Notes: generated by a model from the sequence alone, not told the origin. A stretch of DNA of 40,860 bases from a bacterium (GCA_013205145.1 JABMMV010000179.1:1-40860), one strand, 5' to 3'; positions 1 through 8,757 are shown, counted from the first letter of the stretch. Numbers and translations are program-made.

Positions 1-885
1 ATGCTCGATCATCTCACCCGTGGGCGAATGATGTTTGGTGCAGGGCCTGGTCAGCTCACAAGCGATGCTGCGATGCTCGGCATTCCAGCCGACCGGCAAC
101 GCCCACGAATGGAAGAGGCATTCGATGTAATGATGCGATTATTCGCCGGAGAAACGGTGACGAAACACACCGACTGGTTCACCTGTGAAGAAGCCGTTCT
201 TCAAATGAAGCCCTATTCCAAGTTCCCCGTTGCAGTTGCTTCGTCACTTTCGCCCTCTGGTTCGAAACTAGCTGGAAAGTATGGAACCGGCCTGTTGTCA
301 ATTGCAGCTACCGAACCAGCAGCGTTCCAAGTGCTCGACTACAACTACTCCGTTTGGCAAGATGAAGCATCGCGCCATGGTCACAGCGTGACGCGCGACC
401 AATGGCGCCTCATGGGCCCGATGCATATTGCAGAAACCGAGAAGCAAGCAAGGGAAAACTGCCGCTACGGACTGCAATGGGTCTTTGAGTATCTTTCTCA
501 CATCATTCCCATGGGAGACCCAAATGACCCTCCTCCCCCAAGCGACTTCGACGACTTTGTAGATTTTGCAAATGAAACTGGACGAATGGTCATTGGCACG
601 CCGGAAATGGCAATAGCGCAATTAGCCCGCTTAGAGGAAAAGACCGGCGGATTCGGCACTTATCTCTTTTTAGGCGCAGACCTCGCCGATTGGGGCGCCA
701 CCAAACGCAGTTACGAACTGTTCGCAGAAAGCGTGATGCCTCATTTTCAAGATCAATTGCGTTCTCCGCAGCAAAGCTACGACAAAATTGTTCACGCAGG
801 TTCGCGCTGGGTTGACGCAACTCTTGGCGCCCAATTGAACGCAATTGCCGCATATGAGCATGAAATAGCGCAGCGCATCAACTAG
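1..885 (+). CDS. LLM-class flavin-dependent oxidoreductase (5' truncated by window start)
   Basis: Translation MLDHLTRGRMMFGAGPGQ...; 'LTRGRxxFGxGPG' is typical of the bacterial luciferase-like fold; the N-terminal part is missing because the ORF is open at the window edge. Confidence 0.85.
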   Translation: MLDHLTRGRMMFGAGPGQLTSDAAMLGIPADRQRPRMEEAFDVMMRLFAGETVTKHTDWFTCEEAVLQMKPYSKFPVAVASSLSPSGSKLAGKYGTGLLSIAATEPAAFQVLDYNYSVWQDEASRHGHSVTRDQWRLMGPMHIAETEKQARENCRYGLQWVFEYLSHIIPMGDPNDPPPPSDFDDFVDFANETGRMVIGTPEMAIAQLARLEEKTGGFGTYLFLGADLADWGATKRSYELFAESVMPHFQDQLRSPQQSYDKIVHAGSRWVDATLGAQLNAIAAYEHEIAQRIN

Positions 886-905
886 GTTTACATCACAACT
901 TAATC

Positions 906-1103
906 ACACTCTCGTTGGGAGAGAACCCTTCATCAGGTGCCAATAAAACGTCAGATGAGGGTCGCCGAAGGAGCAACCGCCCCGGAACCTCTCAGGCCAA
1001 AGGACCGGCGAGAAACTCACACGCTGGAAAGAATGTGCATGCACATCACCGACGGGGAAAGCGATTTTTTCGCGAAGCTCTCAGGTTCCCAGACAGCGGG
1101 GGC
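906..1103 (+). promoter_or_regulatory. Tandem glycine riboswitch (two aptamers) upstream of gcvP
   Basis: Aptamer I core 'gggagag...cgccgaaggagcaa...cctctcaggccaaaggaccgg' with ctcg/cgag closing; aptamer II 'cgctggaaaga...caccgacggggaaagc...gaagctctcaggttcccagacagcg' with CGCTG/CAGCG P1; directly precedes gcvP. Confidence 0.93.
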
Positions 1104-1117
1104 TGTTCAACGTTTTT
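1092..1117 (+). terminator. Candidate expression-platform hairpin (GACAGC-GGGG-GCTGTT) followed by a U-tract (1113-1117)
   Basis: Inverted arms 1092-1097 and 1102-1107 with a GGGG loop; the 5' arm overlaps the P1 3' strand of aptamer II (1094-1098); TTTTT lies 5 nt downstream. Confidence 0.4.
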
Positions 1118-1161
1118 AACGACCCTAAAAGAACAGCATGTTGCTGAAACTGGAGCCTCAT

Positions 1162-4053
1162 ATGAAGTTGTCACCCTCGCATTTTTCGCAAGATCGTTTT
1201 GCGCAGCGCCATATTTCCGATAATGAAAAAGATGTGCAAACCATGCTCGACGTGGTGGGTTGCGCCAGCATCACCGAGTTGTGCGCAGAAATAGTTCCGA
1301 GAAATATTGCGCTCGACACGCCTCTCGATTTGCCAGAGGCTCTCTCTGAGCGCGATGCCACTGAAGCGCTTTTAGAACTTGCCAACAAAAATATTGTGGG
1401 CAGAAGCGCAATTGGTATGGGCTACTTCGGAACCATTACTCCGCCAGTCATAAAGCGCAATGTGTTGGAAAACCCCGCCTGGTACACGGCATACACGCCT
1501 TACCAGCCTGAAATATCTCAAGGTCGCTTAGAGGCATTGTTGAACTACCAAACAATGATTTCAGAGGTCTGTGGATACGACATTGCCAACGCTTCCCTTC
1601 TCGATGAATCAACTGCAGCCGCCGAAGCTATGGCAATGGCTCACCGCGTTTCTTCATCAGAGTCGAACACTTTCTATGTTCATGAAGATGTACTGCCGCA
1701 AACACTTGCCGTATTGCGCACACGCGCTGAACCCATTGGCATCACCATTGAAGTAGGGAACCTCGAGCTATCGAATTCACAAGAGTATTTTGGCGGTCTC
1801 ATTTCCGTTCCTGGCGTCAGTGGTCACGTGCTTCGCGATGAAGAGATTGCAAGTTTCGCAGCGAATATGGCTGCCGTTAATGCAATCAGCATTGCCGCGG
1901 TCGATCTTCTGTACTCCTGTATTGCAACTCCAGTTGGACATCTCAACATCGATATTGCAATAGGCACCTCTCAACGTTTTGGGGTACCCCTAGGAATGGG
2001 CGGCCCACATGCAGCTTTTATAGCAATCAAATCTGAATATTCCCGTTCACTTCCCGGGCGGCTCGTTGGTGTCAGCACCGACACAGAGGGTCGGCCCGCA
2101 CTCCGGCTCGCTTTGCAAACCCGCGAACAACACATTCGCCGAGAAAAGGCCACCTCGAATATCTGCACCGCTCAAGTACTTCTTGCCAATATTGCGGGCT
2201 TCTATGGGTCGTGGCACGGTCGAGAAGGTTTGCAAAGTATCGCCTTACGCGTTCACTCGTACACATCTGTTCTGAGAGCGGCACTTTTGAGTGTCGGACA
2301 CACGGTTACGAACGACACATGGTTCGACACTTTAAGTGTTATTCCCCGCAGTGGCGATGCTGCAGCACTTGTTTCCACTGTTGCAAAAGACGAATGGTAT
2401 TTACGCCATTCAACACCGAATGAAGTAGGAGTCTCCATTGACGAGACAATGACCATTGAAGACCTCAATACCCTTGCTGGTTTTTTTGGTTGTGCAGGTG
2501 AGATTCAAAATTTATGGACAACCGAAGTGGAGTCGTGTTTCACTCAAGTGCGCCAAGACTCATTTCTCAATCACCGCGCATTCACCGACTATCGCACCGA
2601 ACACGAGATGCTTCGCTACCTGCGCCAATTGGCCGATAAAGACCTCGCTCTCGACCGCACCATGATTCCACTTGGCTCATGCACCATGAAGTTGAATGCC
2701 ACTTCGCAAATGGAGCCCATCACGTGGCCGCAATTTGCAAATATCCACCCCTACGCCCCAACGAACACCCAGCTAGGGTCACGCGAACTTATTGATCAAC
2801 TAGAAAAATGGCTGTGCAGCATTACCGGTTACGACGCAATAAGTTTGCAGCCCAATGCAGGCAGTCAAGGAGAATTCGCTGGTCTTTTGGCCATTCGTGC
2901 ATATCACCATTCCCGTAACGACGCACACCGAAATATCTGTCTCATCCCGTCTAGTGCACATGGCACAAACGCAGCAAGTGCAGTGATGGCAGGTATGAAA
3001 GTGCACGTGGTGAAATGCGATGACGAAGGCAACGTAGATATGGGTCATCTTGAAGAACTATGCACTCAGCATTCAAATGAACTTGCCGCCCTCATGATTA
3101 CATACCCGTCTACGCACGGTGTTTTCGAAACAACCGTCACCAATATTTGTGGTCTTATCCATCAGCACGGTGGACAGGTCTACGTTGATGGCGCGAATCT
3201 CAATGCCTTAGTTGGCTTGGCGCAGCCTGGAAAATTCGGTGCCGATGTGAGCCACCTCAATTTGCATAAAACATTCTGCATTCCCCATGGCGGTGGGGGC
3301 CCAGGTGTAGGACCTGTTGCCGTGAAGGCACATCTTGCTGCATTCCTGCCCGCAGTGCATCAGTACAACTCACCAAAACAACTAGAGGCAATACCAGTGG
3401 GGCCAGTTTCTGGCGCACCATTTGGTTCTGCAGGAATATTGCCTATTCCGTGGATGTACATCAGCACGATGGGCCCACATCAATTGCGCTACGCAACGCA
3501 GCGCGCCATTTTGCACGCCAACTACATCGCTCAACAATTAAGAGATGCGTTTCCTGTTCTATACACGGGGAAGAACAATCGCGTTGCCCATGAATGCATT
3601 CTTGATCTCAGGCCGCTCACGAAGTCAATTGGTGTCACCGTTGACGACGTTTCTAAGCGTCTCATGGACTTAGGCTTTCATGCTCCCACAATTAGTTTTC
3701 CTGTTGCCGGAACACTCATGGTGGAACCAACGGAAAGCGAATCGCTCAGGGAGATCGATCGATTCTGCGATGCGATGTTGCTCATTAGACAAGAGATTCG
3801 AGATATTGAAAACGATCTCATTGGCATTGACGAGTCGCCTTTGCGATTTGCGCCACACACCGTGGTCGACGTCTCAGGCGAGTGGACACGGAAATACAGT
3901 CGTAGTACTGCTCTCTACCCCAGCGTGACCGGTCTCGCCCGTAGTTACTTCCCGCCAGTTTCTCGCATTGACGCGGCGTCTGGTGATCGCAATCTCGTCT
4001 GCAGTTGTGCACCGTTAGAGCAATACGCTGAAACTCACTATCAGTCATCTTAA
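1162..4053 (+). CDS. gcvP: Glycine dehydrogenase (aminomethyl-transferring), single-chain P-protein
   Basis: Full-length P-protein with the PLP lysine motif 'LNLHKTFCIPHGGGGPG' and 'MIPLGSCTMKLNA'; ATG at 1162 has an upstream GGAG; the ORF is open from 1138. Confidence 0.96.
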   Translation: MKLSPSHFSQDRFAQRHISDNEKDVQTMLDVVGCASITELCAEIVPRNIALDTPLDLPEALSERDATEALLELANKNIVGRSAIGMGYFGTITPPVIKRNVLENPAWYTAYTPYQPEISQGRLEALLNYQTMISEVCGYDIANASLLDESTAAAEAMAMAHRVSSSESNTFYVHEDVLPQTLAVLRTRAEPIGITIEVGNLELSNSQEYFGGLISVPGVSGHVLRDEEIASFAANMAAVNAISIAAVDLLYSCIATPVGHLNIDIAIGTSQRFGVPLGMGGPHAAFIAIKSEYSRSLPGRLVGVSTDTEGRPALRLALQTREQHIRREKATSNICTAQVLLANIAGFYGSWHGREGLQSIALRVHSYTSVLRAALLSVGHTVTNDTWFDTLSVIPRSGDAAALVSTVAKDEWYLRHSTPNEVGVSIDETMTIEDLNTLAGFFGCAGEIQNLWTTEVESCFTQVRQDSFLNHRAFTDYRTEHEMLRYLRQLADKDLALDRTMIPLGSCTMKLNATSQMEPITWPQFANIHPYAPTNTQLGSRELIDQLEKWLCSITGYDAISLQPNAGSQGEFAGLLAIRAYHHSRNDAHRNICLIPSSAHGTNAASAVMAGMKVHVVKCDDEGNVDMGHLEELCTQHSNELAALMITYPSTHGVFETTVTNICGLIHQHGGQVYVDGANLNALVGLAQPGKFGADVSHLNLHKTFCIPHGGGGPGVGPVAVKAHLAAFLPAVHQYNSPKQLEAIPVGPVSGAPFGSAGILPIPWMYISTMGPHQLRYATQRAILHANYIAQQLRDAFPVLYTGKNNRVAHECILDLRPLTKSIGVTVDDVSKRLMDLGFHAPTISFPVAGTLMVEPTESESLREIDRFCDAMLLIRQEIRDIENDLIGIDESPLRFAPHTVVDVSGEWTRKYSRSTALYPSVTGLARSYFPPVSRIDAASGDRNLVCSCAPLEQYAETHYQSS

Positions 4054-4067
4054 AGAAAGGCCGAGAA

Positions 4068-4262
4068 ATGGAAAACGAAGATCTTGCGGCACTACTTGGT
4101 TCCGCGCAACAAGTGCTTCAACTTCTGGTGTCAGCCATGGAAGGCGCAGTTGAGACCATGCAAAACATCAACAGTGCTGCAGTTCGTATTAACTCGCTAC
4201 TCGATGAGATCGAAGAGCCGCTTCGCGCTGTTATTCCTTTTCTTGCACAAACAGCTAAATAG
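4068..4262 (+). CDS. Small conserved-looking helical protein of unknown function (64 aa)
   Basis: MENEDLAALLGSAQQVLQLLVSAMEGAVETMQNINSAAVRINSLLDEIEEPLRAVIPFLAQTAK; purine-rich RBS 'aaagaaagg' upstream; 14 nt after gcvP on the same strand. Confidence 0.65.
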   Translation: MENEDLAALLGSAQQVLQLLVSAMEGAVETMQNINSAAVRINSLLDEIEEPLRAVIPFLAQTAK

Positions 4263-5304
4263 TTTTTTTGTAGAACGGGTACGGCACCACTCGACCCATT
4301 AGCTGAGTTCCACGCACATCAATGATGATCTCATCGCCTATTTCTGTGCCAGGTTCTACAAATCCGAGCGCTATTCCGTGCTCAAGCATTGGCGAGAAAT
4401 TCCCGCTCGTTACCGAACCGATGACGGTTCCATCTTTCAAAATGGAACTGCCCTCGCGTGGCGGACGCCGCCCCTGGGTAGATAGCCCAACAAGTTTCTT
4501 CGTTACACCCGACTCTTTTTCACGCAACACTGCTTCTTTGCCCTGAAATTGGTCTTTCTTCCAACCGAGAACCCACCCTAGGTTGGCTTGCAATGAAGTG
4601 ATCCCCACACCGAGTTCATGACCATGTAAAGGAAGACCGGCTTCTAAGCGAAGTGTGTCGCGAGCCCCAAGTCCGGCCGCAAGAGCGCCATTGTTCATGA
4701 GTTGTTGCCATAGTTCCGTGGCAGCAGAAACTGGAATAGCAATTTCAAGCCCATCTTCGCCTGTGTAACCAGTACCGGCAACAACGCAAATACTTCCCAT
4801 CATCTCGATGACCTGCACATGGTTACGCGCCACTTCACTTGCTTCTAGCGAAATAGCGCTCATTGATTGACGGGCCTGTGGCCCCTGCAAGGCGATTACA
4901 CAACGTGTCTGAGTGGTGTCGACGCCTCCCAAGTATTGAACTACGCGCTCCGTGTTAGATGCATTGGGCATGACATCAAAAACATTTTCTGAAACCCACC
5001 ACACAATGATGTCGTCAAGCACATCGGCGCTTATTGGGTCAAGCAGATGCGTGTATTGAGTTCTGCCCGGGGCAATCTTTCGTAGATCGTTAGACAAAAC
5101 TTTTTGCAACGAATCAAATGCTTGAGGACCTTCAACGCGAACGGTGCCCAAGTGGGAAACATCGAATACGACCACAGAATTCCGGCACGCAAGATGCTCT
5201 GCAATAGTTCCAGTTGGGTACGAAATGGGCATCTCCCATCCCCCAAATTCAACCAGTTTTGCTCCGAGGGTACGATGCGCAGCGTTCAGTGCAGTAGTGC
5301 GCAC
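4255..5304 (-). CDS. gcvT: Aminomethyltransferase (glycine cleavage T-protein)
   Basis: LxxxHRxLGAKLVEFGGWEMPISYPTG... GTGYTGEDGLEI..., typical T-protein; GTG start. Confidence 0.95.
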   Translation of the reverse strand: MRTTALNAAHRTLGAKLVEFGGWEMPISYPTGTIAEHLACRNSVVVFDVSHLGTVRVEGPQAFDSLQKVLSNDLRKIAPGRTQYTHLLDPISADVLDDIIVWWVSENVFDVMPNASNTERVVQYLGGVDTTQTRCVIALQGPQARQSMSAISLEASEVARNHVQVIEMMGSICVVAGTGYTGEDGLEIAIPVSAATELWQQLMNNGALAAGLGARDTLRLEAGLPLHGHELGVGITSLQANLGWVLGWKKDQFQGKEAVLREKESGVTKKLVGLSTQGRRPPREGSSILKDGTVIGSVTSGNFSPMLEHGIALGFVEPGTEIGDEIIIDVRGTQLMGRVVPYPFYKKTI

Positions 5305-5318
5305 GCTTCGACGGACTT

Positions 5319-5780
5319 CTAGAGTCCAACTACGCGTGTAGCAACAGGACTCACAACGTCGTCAATTACTTGCCAACCCATCGATTTAATTTCTGCGTCG
5401 ATTGAATCTTTGACACCAGACAGAGGAAGCACATTTAACACACCCTGTCCGTTACGCAATACGTCAATGAGGTTTTCTCCATCACAAAAGACGACAGAAG
5501 AACCGCTAATAACGACATGGGCTGAAGCGACATCGGTATTTAAATTGTTGCGCATGTACCGGAACACTTCGCGAACGGATTCCAGCTTGATGCCGGCATC
5601 TAAAAGATTTTTAATAACTTTGAGTTCAAGAAGATCGCCGTAGGAGTATTCACGACGTGTTCCACTTCCTGTTGCTGCAGTGAGGGAAGGTATGACCAAG
5701 TTTGTGCGTGCCCAGTAGTCGAGCTGACGGTATGAGATGCCCACGATGTGAGCTGCCTTAGTGCCGCTGAAGCCTGCCAT
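5319..5780 (-). CDS. MerR-family transcriptional regulator (Rv1830-like)
   Basis: 'VGISYRQLDYWARTNLVIPS...RREYSYGDLLELKVIKNLLDAGI' MerR HTH; same position as in the actinobacterial gcvH-garA cluster. Confidence 0.9.
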   Translation of the reverse strand: MAGFSGTKAAHIVGISYRQLDYWARTNLVIPSLTAATGSGTRREYSYGDLLELKVIKNLLDAGIKLESVREVFRYMRNNLNTDVASAHVVISGSSVVFCDGENLIDVLRNGQGVLNVLPLSGVKDSIDAEIKSMGWQVIDDVVSPVATRVVGL

Positions 5781-5820
5781 AGCTCTCTAGCCTACGATCT
5801 CACGCAGGGTGCAACAACAG

Positions 5821-6318
5821 TCAGTCGAAGAAGTCCTCAGGACTCACATTCTCTATGAAGTCTTTGAATTCATCAATGATTTCATTTTCATTGTCTTGCT
5901 CGACAGCCACGTCTTGACCAACGATCTTTCCTACTAATTCAAGTAATTCGTCAGAGACGTAGATGGGGCAATTAACCCGCAAAGCCAACGCAACGGCGTC
6001 TGAAGGCCGTGCTGACACTGGTTCCACTTCCCGACGCGACACGAAATGGATTTCGGCGTAATACGTTTCGTTTTTTACTTCAGTGATAACGACCTTCTCA
6101 ATCTCACTGCCAAAATTCTCGACAATGGCTATGCACAGGTCATGAGTGAGCGGTCGTGGTGGCTCAATTCCTTCTAAAGCAGCATGTATGGCCGAAGCTT
6201 CAGGGCCACCAATGTACAAAGTCATTACACGATGAGGCTCAATTTGCTCACGCAAGACAAGTACTGGTGCATTAGTGGGCATTTCAATGCGTACTCCCAC
6301 AACATCAAGTTCTTGCAT
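5821..6318 (-). CDS. Bifunctional nuclease family protein (DUF151, Rv1829-like)
   Basis: 'PVLVLREQ...R.MTLYIGGPEASAIHAALEG...RPLTHDL...RPSDAVALALR' motif set. Confidence 0.9.
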   Translation of the reverse strand: MQELDVVGVRIEMPTNAPVLVLREQIEPHRVMTLYIGGPEASAIHAALEGIEPPRPLTHDLCIAIVENFGSEIEKVVITEVKNETYYAEIHFVSRREVEPVSARPSDAVALALRVNCPIYVSDELLELVGKIVGQDVAVEQDNENEIIDEFKDFIENVSPEDFFD

Positions 6319-6351
6319 GGGTAAAGATTACCCGAGCCCTGACGGGTCTGT

Positions 6352-7263
6352 CTAACGCGGATCTATAAATTGCTGAATGGCTTGACGCACCAAGACCTGG
6401 CGCAGATTTCCCGCATTCGTTACTAAAGCATCGAGAATTTCGAGCGATTGCTCTCGGGCGGCCGGATTCCTCTGACGCAGCAACGGCATGAGGCGTTGCT
6501 CAAATAGTGTTGCCTCTTTTTCAGCTGCAAGGCGCCACGACTTCAAATGCCTAATTTCAATGCCGAGATCGAGAAATGATTTGGCGATAGTTGCCACTTC
6601 GCGAGCGTTTCCTTCGTAGAAACTCTCTCCGCCTACTGGTTTCGACACCAAAAGCCCGAATTGCTCTAATGCATCTATATCGCTTGACAACAAACCCGAG
6701 AACTCCATGAGTGATTCTCGAGAAATGGGTCCAATTGCATCGCGCATTGACGCTTTAACTGTTGGCTCTGCAACACGCAGTGGTGGACGACGTGATGTTG
6801 GGTGGGCACGTTCGCTCTGTGCAACTACTTCTGGGTCGACGATAACGAAATCACCCGTCTCGTCGATATCGCTAGAAGGCACGCGAGATACGTTTCCGTT
6901 GTCTACTGCTGTGAGCACCCGTACACGCGGTAGATCTTGACTCACATCGGTCACGCTTGATTCACGCAGCGACCGAGGAAGTTGACTGACCGGGTTTGTG
7001 GGGTCACGCGGAACTGCACCCGACTCATCGAGTCGATCACGTATTACTCGCAGTGGAAGATAATTGGTTTCTTGCTCACGCAAAATATATTTCAAACGAT
7101 CTACTTCCGAGTCGGAAAACTTCCGATAGCCAGAGGCAGTCCGTTCAGGCTCAATGAGACCTTGGCTCTCCAGAAAACGAATTTTCGAAATAGTGACGTT
7201 GGGAAACTCTTCAAGGAGTAGACCGAGCACTTCACCAATACTTTTATATTTTCGCTCAGGCAT
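6352..7263 (-). CDS. ftsR: MerR-family regulator, FtsR-like (Rv1828-like)
   Basis: 'YKSIGEVLGLLLEEFPNVTISKIRFLESQGLIEPERTASGYRKFSDSEVDRLKYIL'; ORF extends to 7335 but the start is placed at MPERKYKS. Confidence 0.85.
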   Translation of the reverse strand: MPERKYKSIGEVLGLLLEEFPNVTISKIRFLESQGLIEPERTASGYRKFSDSEVDRLKYILREQETNYLPLRVIRDRLDESGAVPRDPTNPVSQLPRSLRESSVTDVSQDLPRVRVLTAVDNGNVSRVPSSDIDETGDFVIVDPEVVAQSERAHPTSRRPPLRVAEPTVKASMRDAIGPISRESLMEFSGLLSSDIDALEQFGLLVSKPVGGESFYEGNAREVATIAKSFLDLGIEIRHLKSWRLAAEKEATLFEQRLMPLLRQRNPAAREQSLEILDALVTNAGNLRQVLVRQAIQQFIDPR

Positions 7264-7747
7264 TATCGACAGTCCTATCAAAAAATACGAGGCGGAATTT
7301 ACCAATTTGCAATTCGTCTCCATGCGCGAGCGCAACTTCGTCTACACGCTGTTGATTGACATATGTTCCGTTGAGAGAACCGACATCGCGCACCTTGTAC
7401 TTACCTTCAAGGAAAATGACCTGGGCATGACGACGCGAAACCGTAATATCGTCGAGGGGAATATCGGATTGTGGGTGACGCCCGATATTTGTTGCACCCG
7501 CAATAAGAGCGAACCGATCTCCGTATTGCTCTCCGGTTCGAGATACCAGCACTGCCCCGCCAACGGGCACCTCTGCTGTGTGGAAAACGATGTCATCGCT
7601 GTGCGAAGAAGATTCTTGTAGAGCATCTACACGTGTCAAAGTGATTGTTCGATCGGAAGTGCTATCGAGCACTGCACCACACACCGAGCAAAATGCCGCT
7701 TTGGGCGGATTGCGGTGTGAGCACCGGTTGCAGTACACGTATGCCAT
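7256..7747 (-). CDS. garA: FHA-domain protein, GarA-like, with N-terminal zinc ribbon
   Basis: FHA core 'NIGRHPQSDIPLDDITVSRRHAQV...VRDVGSLNGTYVNQQRVDE..LAHGDELQIGKFRLVF' closely resembles mycobacterial GarA; N-terminus CNRCSHRNPPKAAFCSVCG is a zinc ribbon. Confidence 0.88.
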   Translation of the reverse strand: MAYVYCNRCSHRNPPKAAFCSVCGAVLDSTSDRTITLTRVDALQESSSHSDDIVFHTAEVPVGGAVLVSRTGEQYGDRFALIAGATNIGRHPQSDIPLDDITVSRRHAQVIFLEGKYKVRDVGSLNGTYVNQQRVDEVALAHGDELQIGKFRLVFFDRTVDNA

Positions 7748-7749
7748 TG

Positions 7750-8136
7750 CTAACCGCCAATAAGACTTTGATAGGCAGAGCTCGTTAACAACTGTTCGAA
7801 TTGAGCGGGGTCAGAAAGTTCAATTTCGCAGATCCATCCGTCTCCATATGGATCGGAATTCAACAACTCAGGACTCTGAACTAGCGCGTCGTTTACCTGA
7901 GAGACTTTCCCCGGCAATGGTGCATAAATATCAGAGACGGACTTCGTACTCTCTACTTCCGAAAAGCTCTGACCCAATGCAACAACGGCCCCGACCATGG
8001 GGATCTGCACGAAAACCACATCGCCCAGCGCATCTTGTGCGTAGTCGGTAATGCCAATGCGAATACTATTTCCACTTAGCCTTGCCCATTCGTGGTCGGC
8101 GCTATAGCGGAGATCTTCAGGGATGTTCATGGTCAT
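7750..8136 (-). CDS. gcvH: Glycine cleavage system H protein
   Basis: IPEDLRYSADHEWAR...IGITDYAQDALGDVVFVQIP...VESTKSVSDIYAPLPG (lipoyl-Lys ESTKS) ...NSDPYGDGWI. Confidence 0.95.
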   Translation of the reverse strand: MTMNIPEDLRYSADHEWARLSGNSIRIGITDYAQDALGDVVFVQIPMVGAVVALGQSFSEVESTKSVSDIYAPLPGKVSQVNDALVQSPELLNSDPYGDGWICEIELSDPAQFEQLLTSSAYQSLIGG

Positions 8137-8726
8137 ATGGTACTTCTCCCCGCTCTGCCGGCGCGGAGATGCTCTACAACGGCTGGCAAGTAACGCCAAG
8201 CAGTGAGATAACTCAAAAAGAGGCCTGGAATAACGAGCAACCACCCGATGACGAGGAACAGGTCTTCTACTGCAATGCCGCTGTGCGCAAGTGTGAGGGC
8301 CGGAACGGCAAACATCAATACAAAAGTTGCCCATTTGCCGAGATGGGTCACTGAAAAACGTTCCATACCAAATGCGGTGGCCACCACCATCAACAGACCA
8401 ATTCCCGTCTCGCGGAACAAAATGAGCCCAGCAATTACCCAAGGCACGGCTCCGTCAATACCGAGTGCCACAAGACCCACGATGAACAACACTCGGTCGA
8501 CCGTTGGGTCCAATATGGCCCCTAGAGGTGACACCTGGTTGAAACGCCGAGCGACATAGCCATCAATCCAATCGGTGGCTCCGAGCGCCCCAAGAATCAG
8601 AGCTGCCGCCAAACGGGAGTCGCGCCCAAATAAAGCCCAAAGAAAGATGGGGAGACACAACAGGCGCACCAGCGATATGAAGTTCGGAACGGTCAACACA
8701 CTTTTCCGGTTGAAGAGGACTGACAT
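8133..8726 (-). CDS. pgsA: CDP-alcohol phosphatidyltransferase (PgsA-like)
   Basis: CDP-OH-P motif 'DWIDGYVARRFNQVSPLGAILDPTVDR', multiple TM segments. Confidence 0.88.
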   Translation of the reverse strand: MSVLFNRKSVLTVPNFISLVRLLCLPIFLWALFGRDSRLAAALILGALGATDWIDGYVARRFNQVSPLGAILDPTVDRVLFIVGLVALGIDGAVPWVIAGLILFRETGIGLLMVVATAFGMERFSVTHLGKWATFVLMFAVPALTLAHSGIAVEDLFLVIGWLLVIPGLFLSYLTAWRYLPAVVEHLRAGRAGRSTI

Positions 8727-8757
8727 ACCCCCGACACTAGACCGCTATTGTTACGAG

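Noticed and set aside
298-621. Antisense ORFs such as 298..621 (-), 590..853 (-), 19364..19792 (-), 34271..34831 (+), 35383..35907 (+)
   Set aside because: Fully inside well-supported genes on the opposite strand, no domain motifs, composition typical of shadow ORFs
915-1223. ORFs 915..1223 and 937..1119 (+)
   Set aside because: They lie across the glycine riboswitch and the gcvP start in other frames; the RNA structure explains this DNA and the translations have no recognisable features
6982-7621. Plus-strand ORFs 6982..7221 and 7154..7621 over garA/ftsR
   Set aside because: Antisense to strongly supported FHA and MerR coding sequence; no motif or RBS support
8137-8442. N-terminal extension of the gcvH ORF to 230 aa
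   Set aside because: The extension is antisense/out-of-frame relative to pgsA coding sequence; the true H-protein starts at MTMNIPEDLRYSADHEW (8136)
8575-8757. N-terminal extension of the SDR ORF (to 8575)
   Set aside because: Antisense to the pgsA 5' coding region; SDR homology begins at the 8758 ATG
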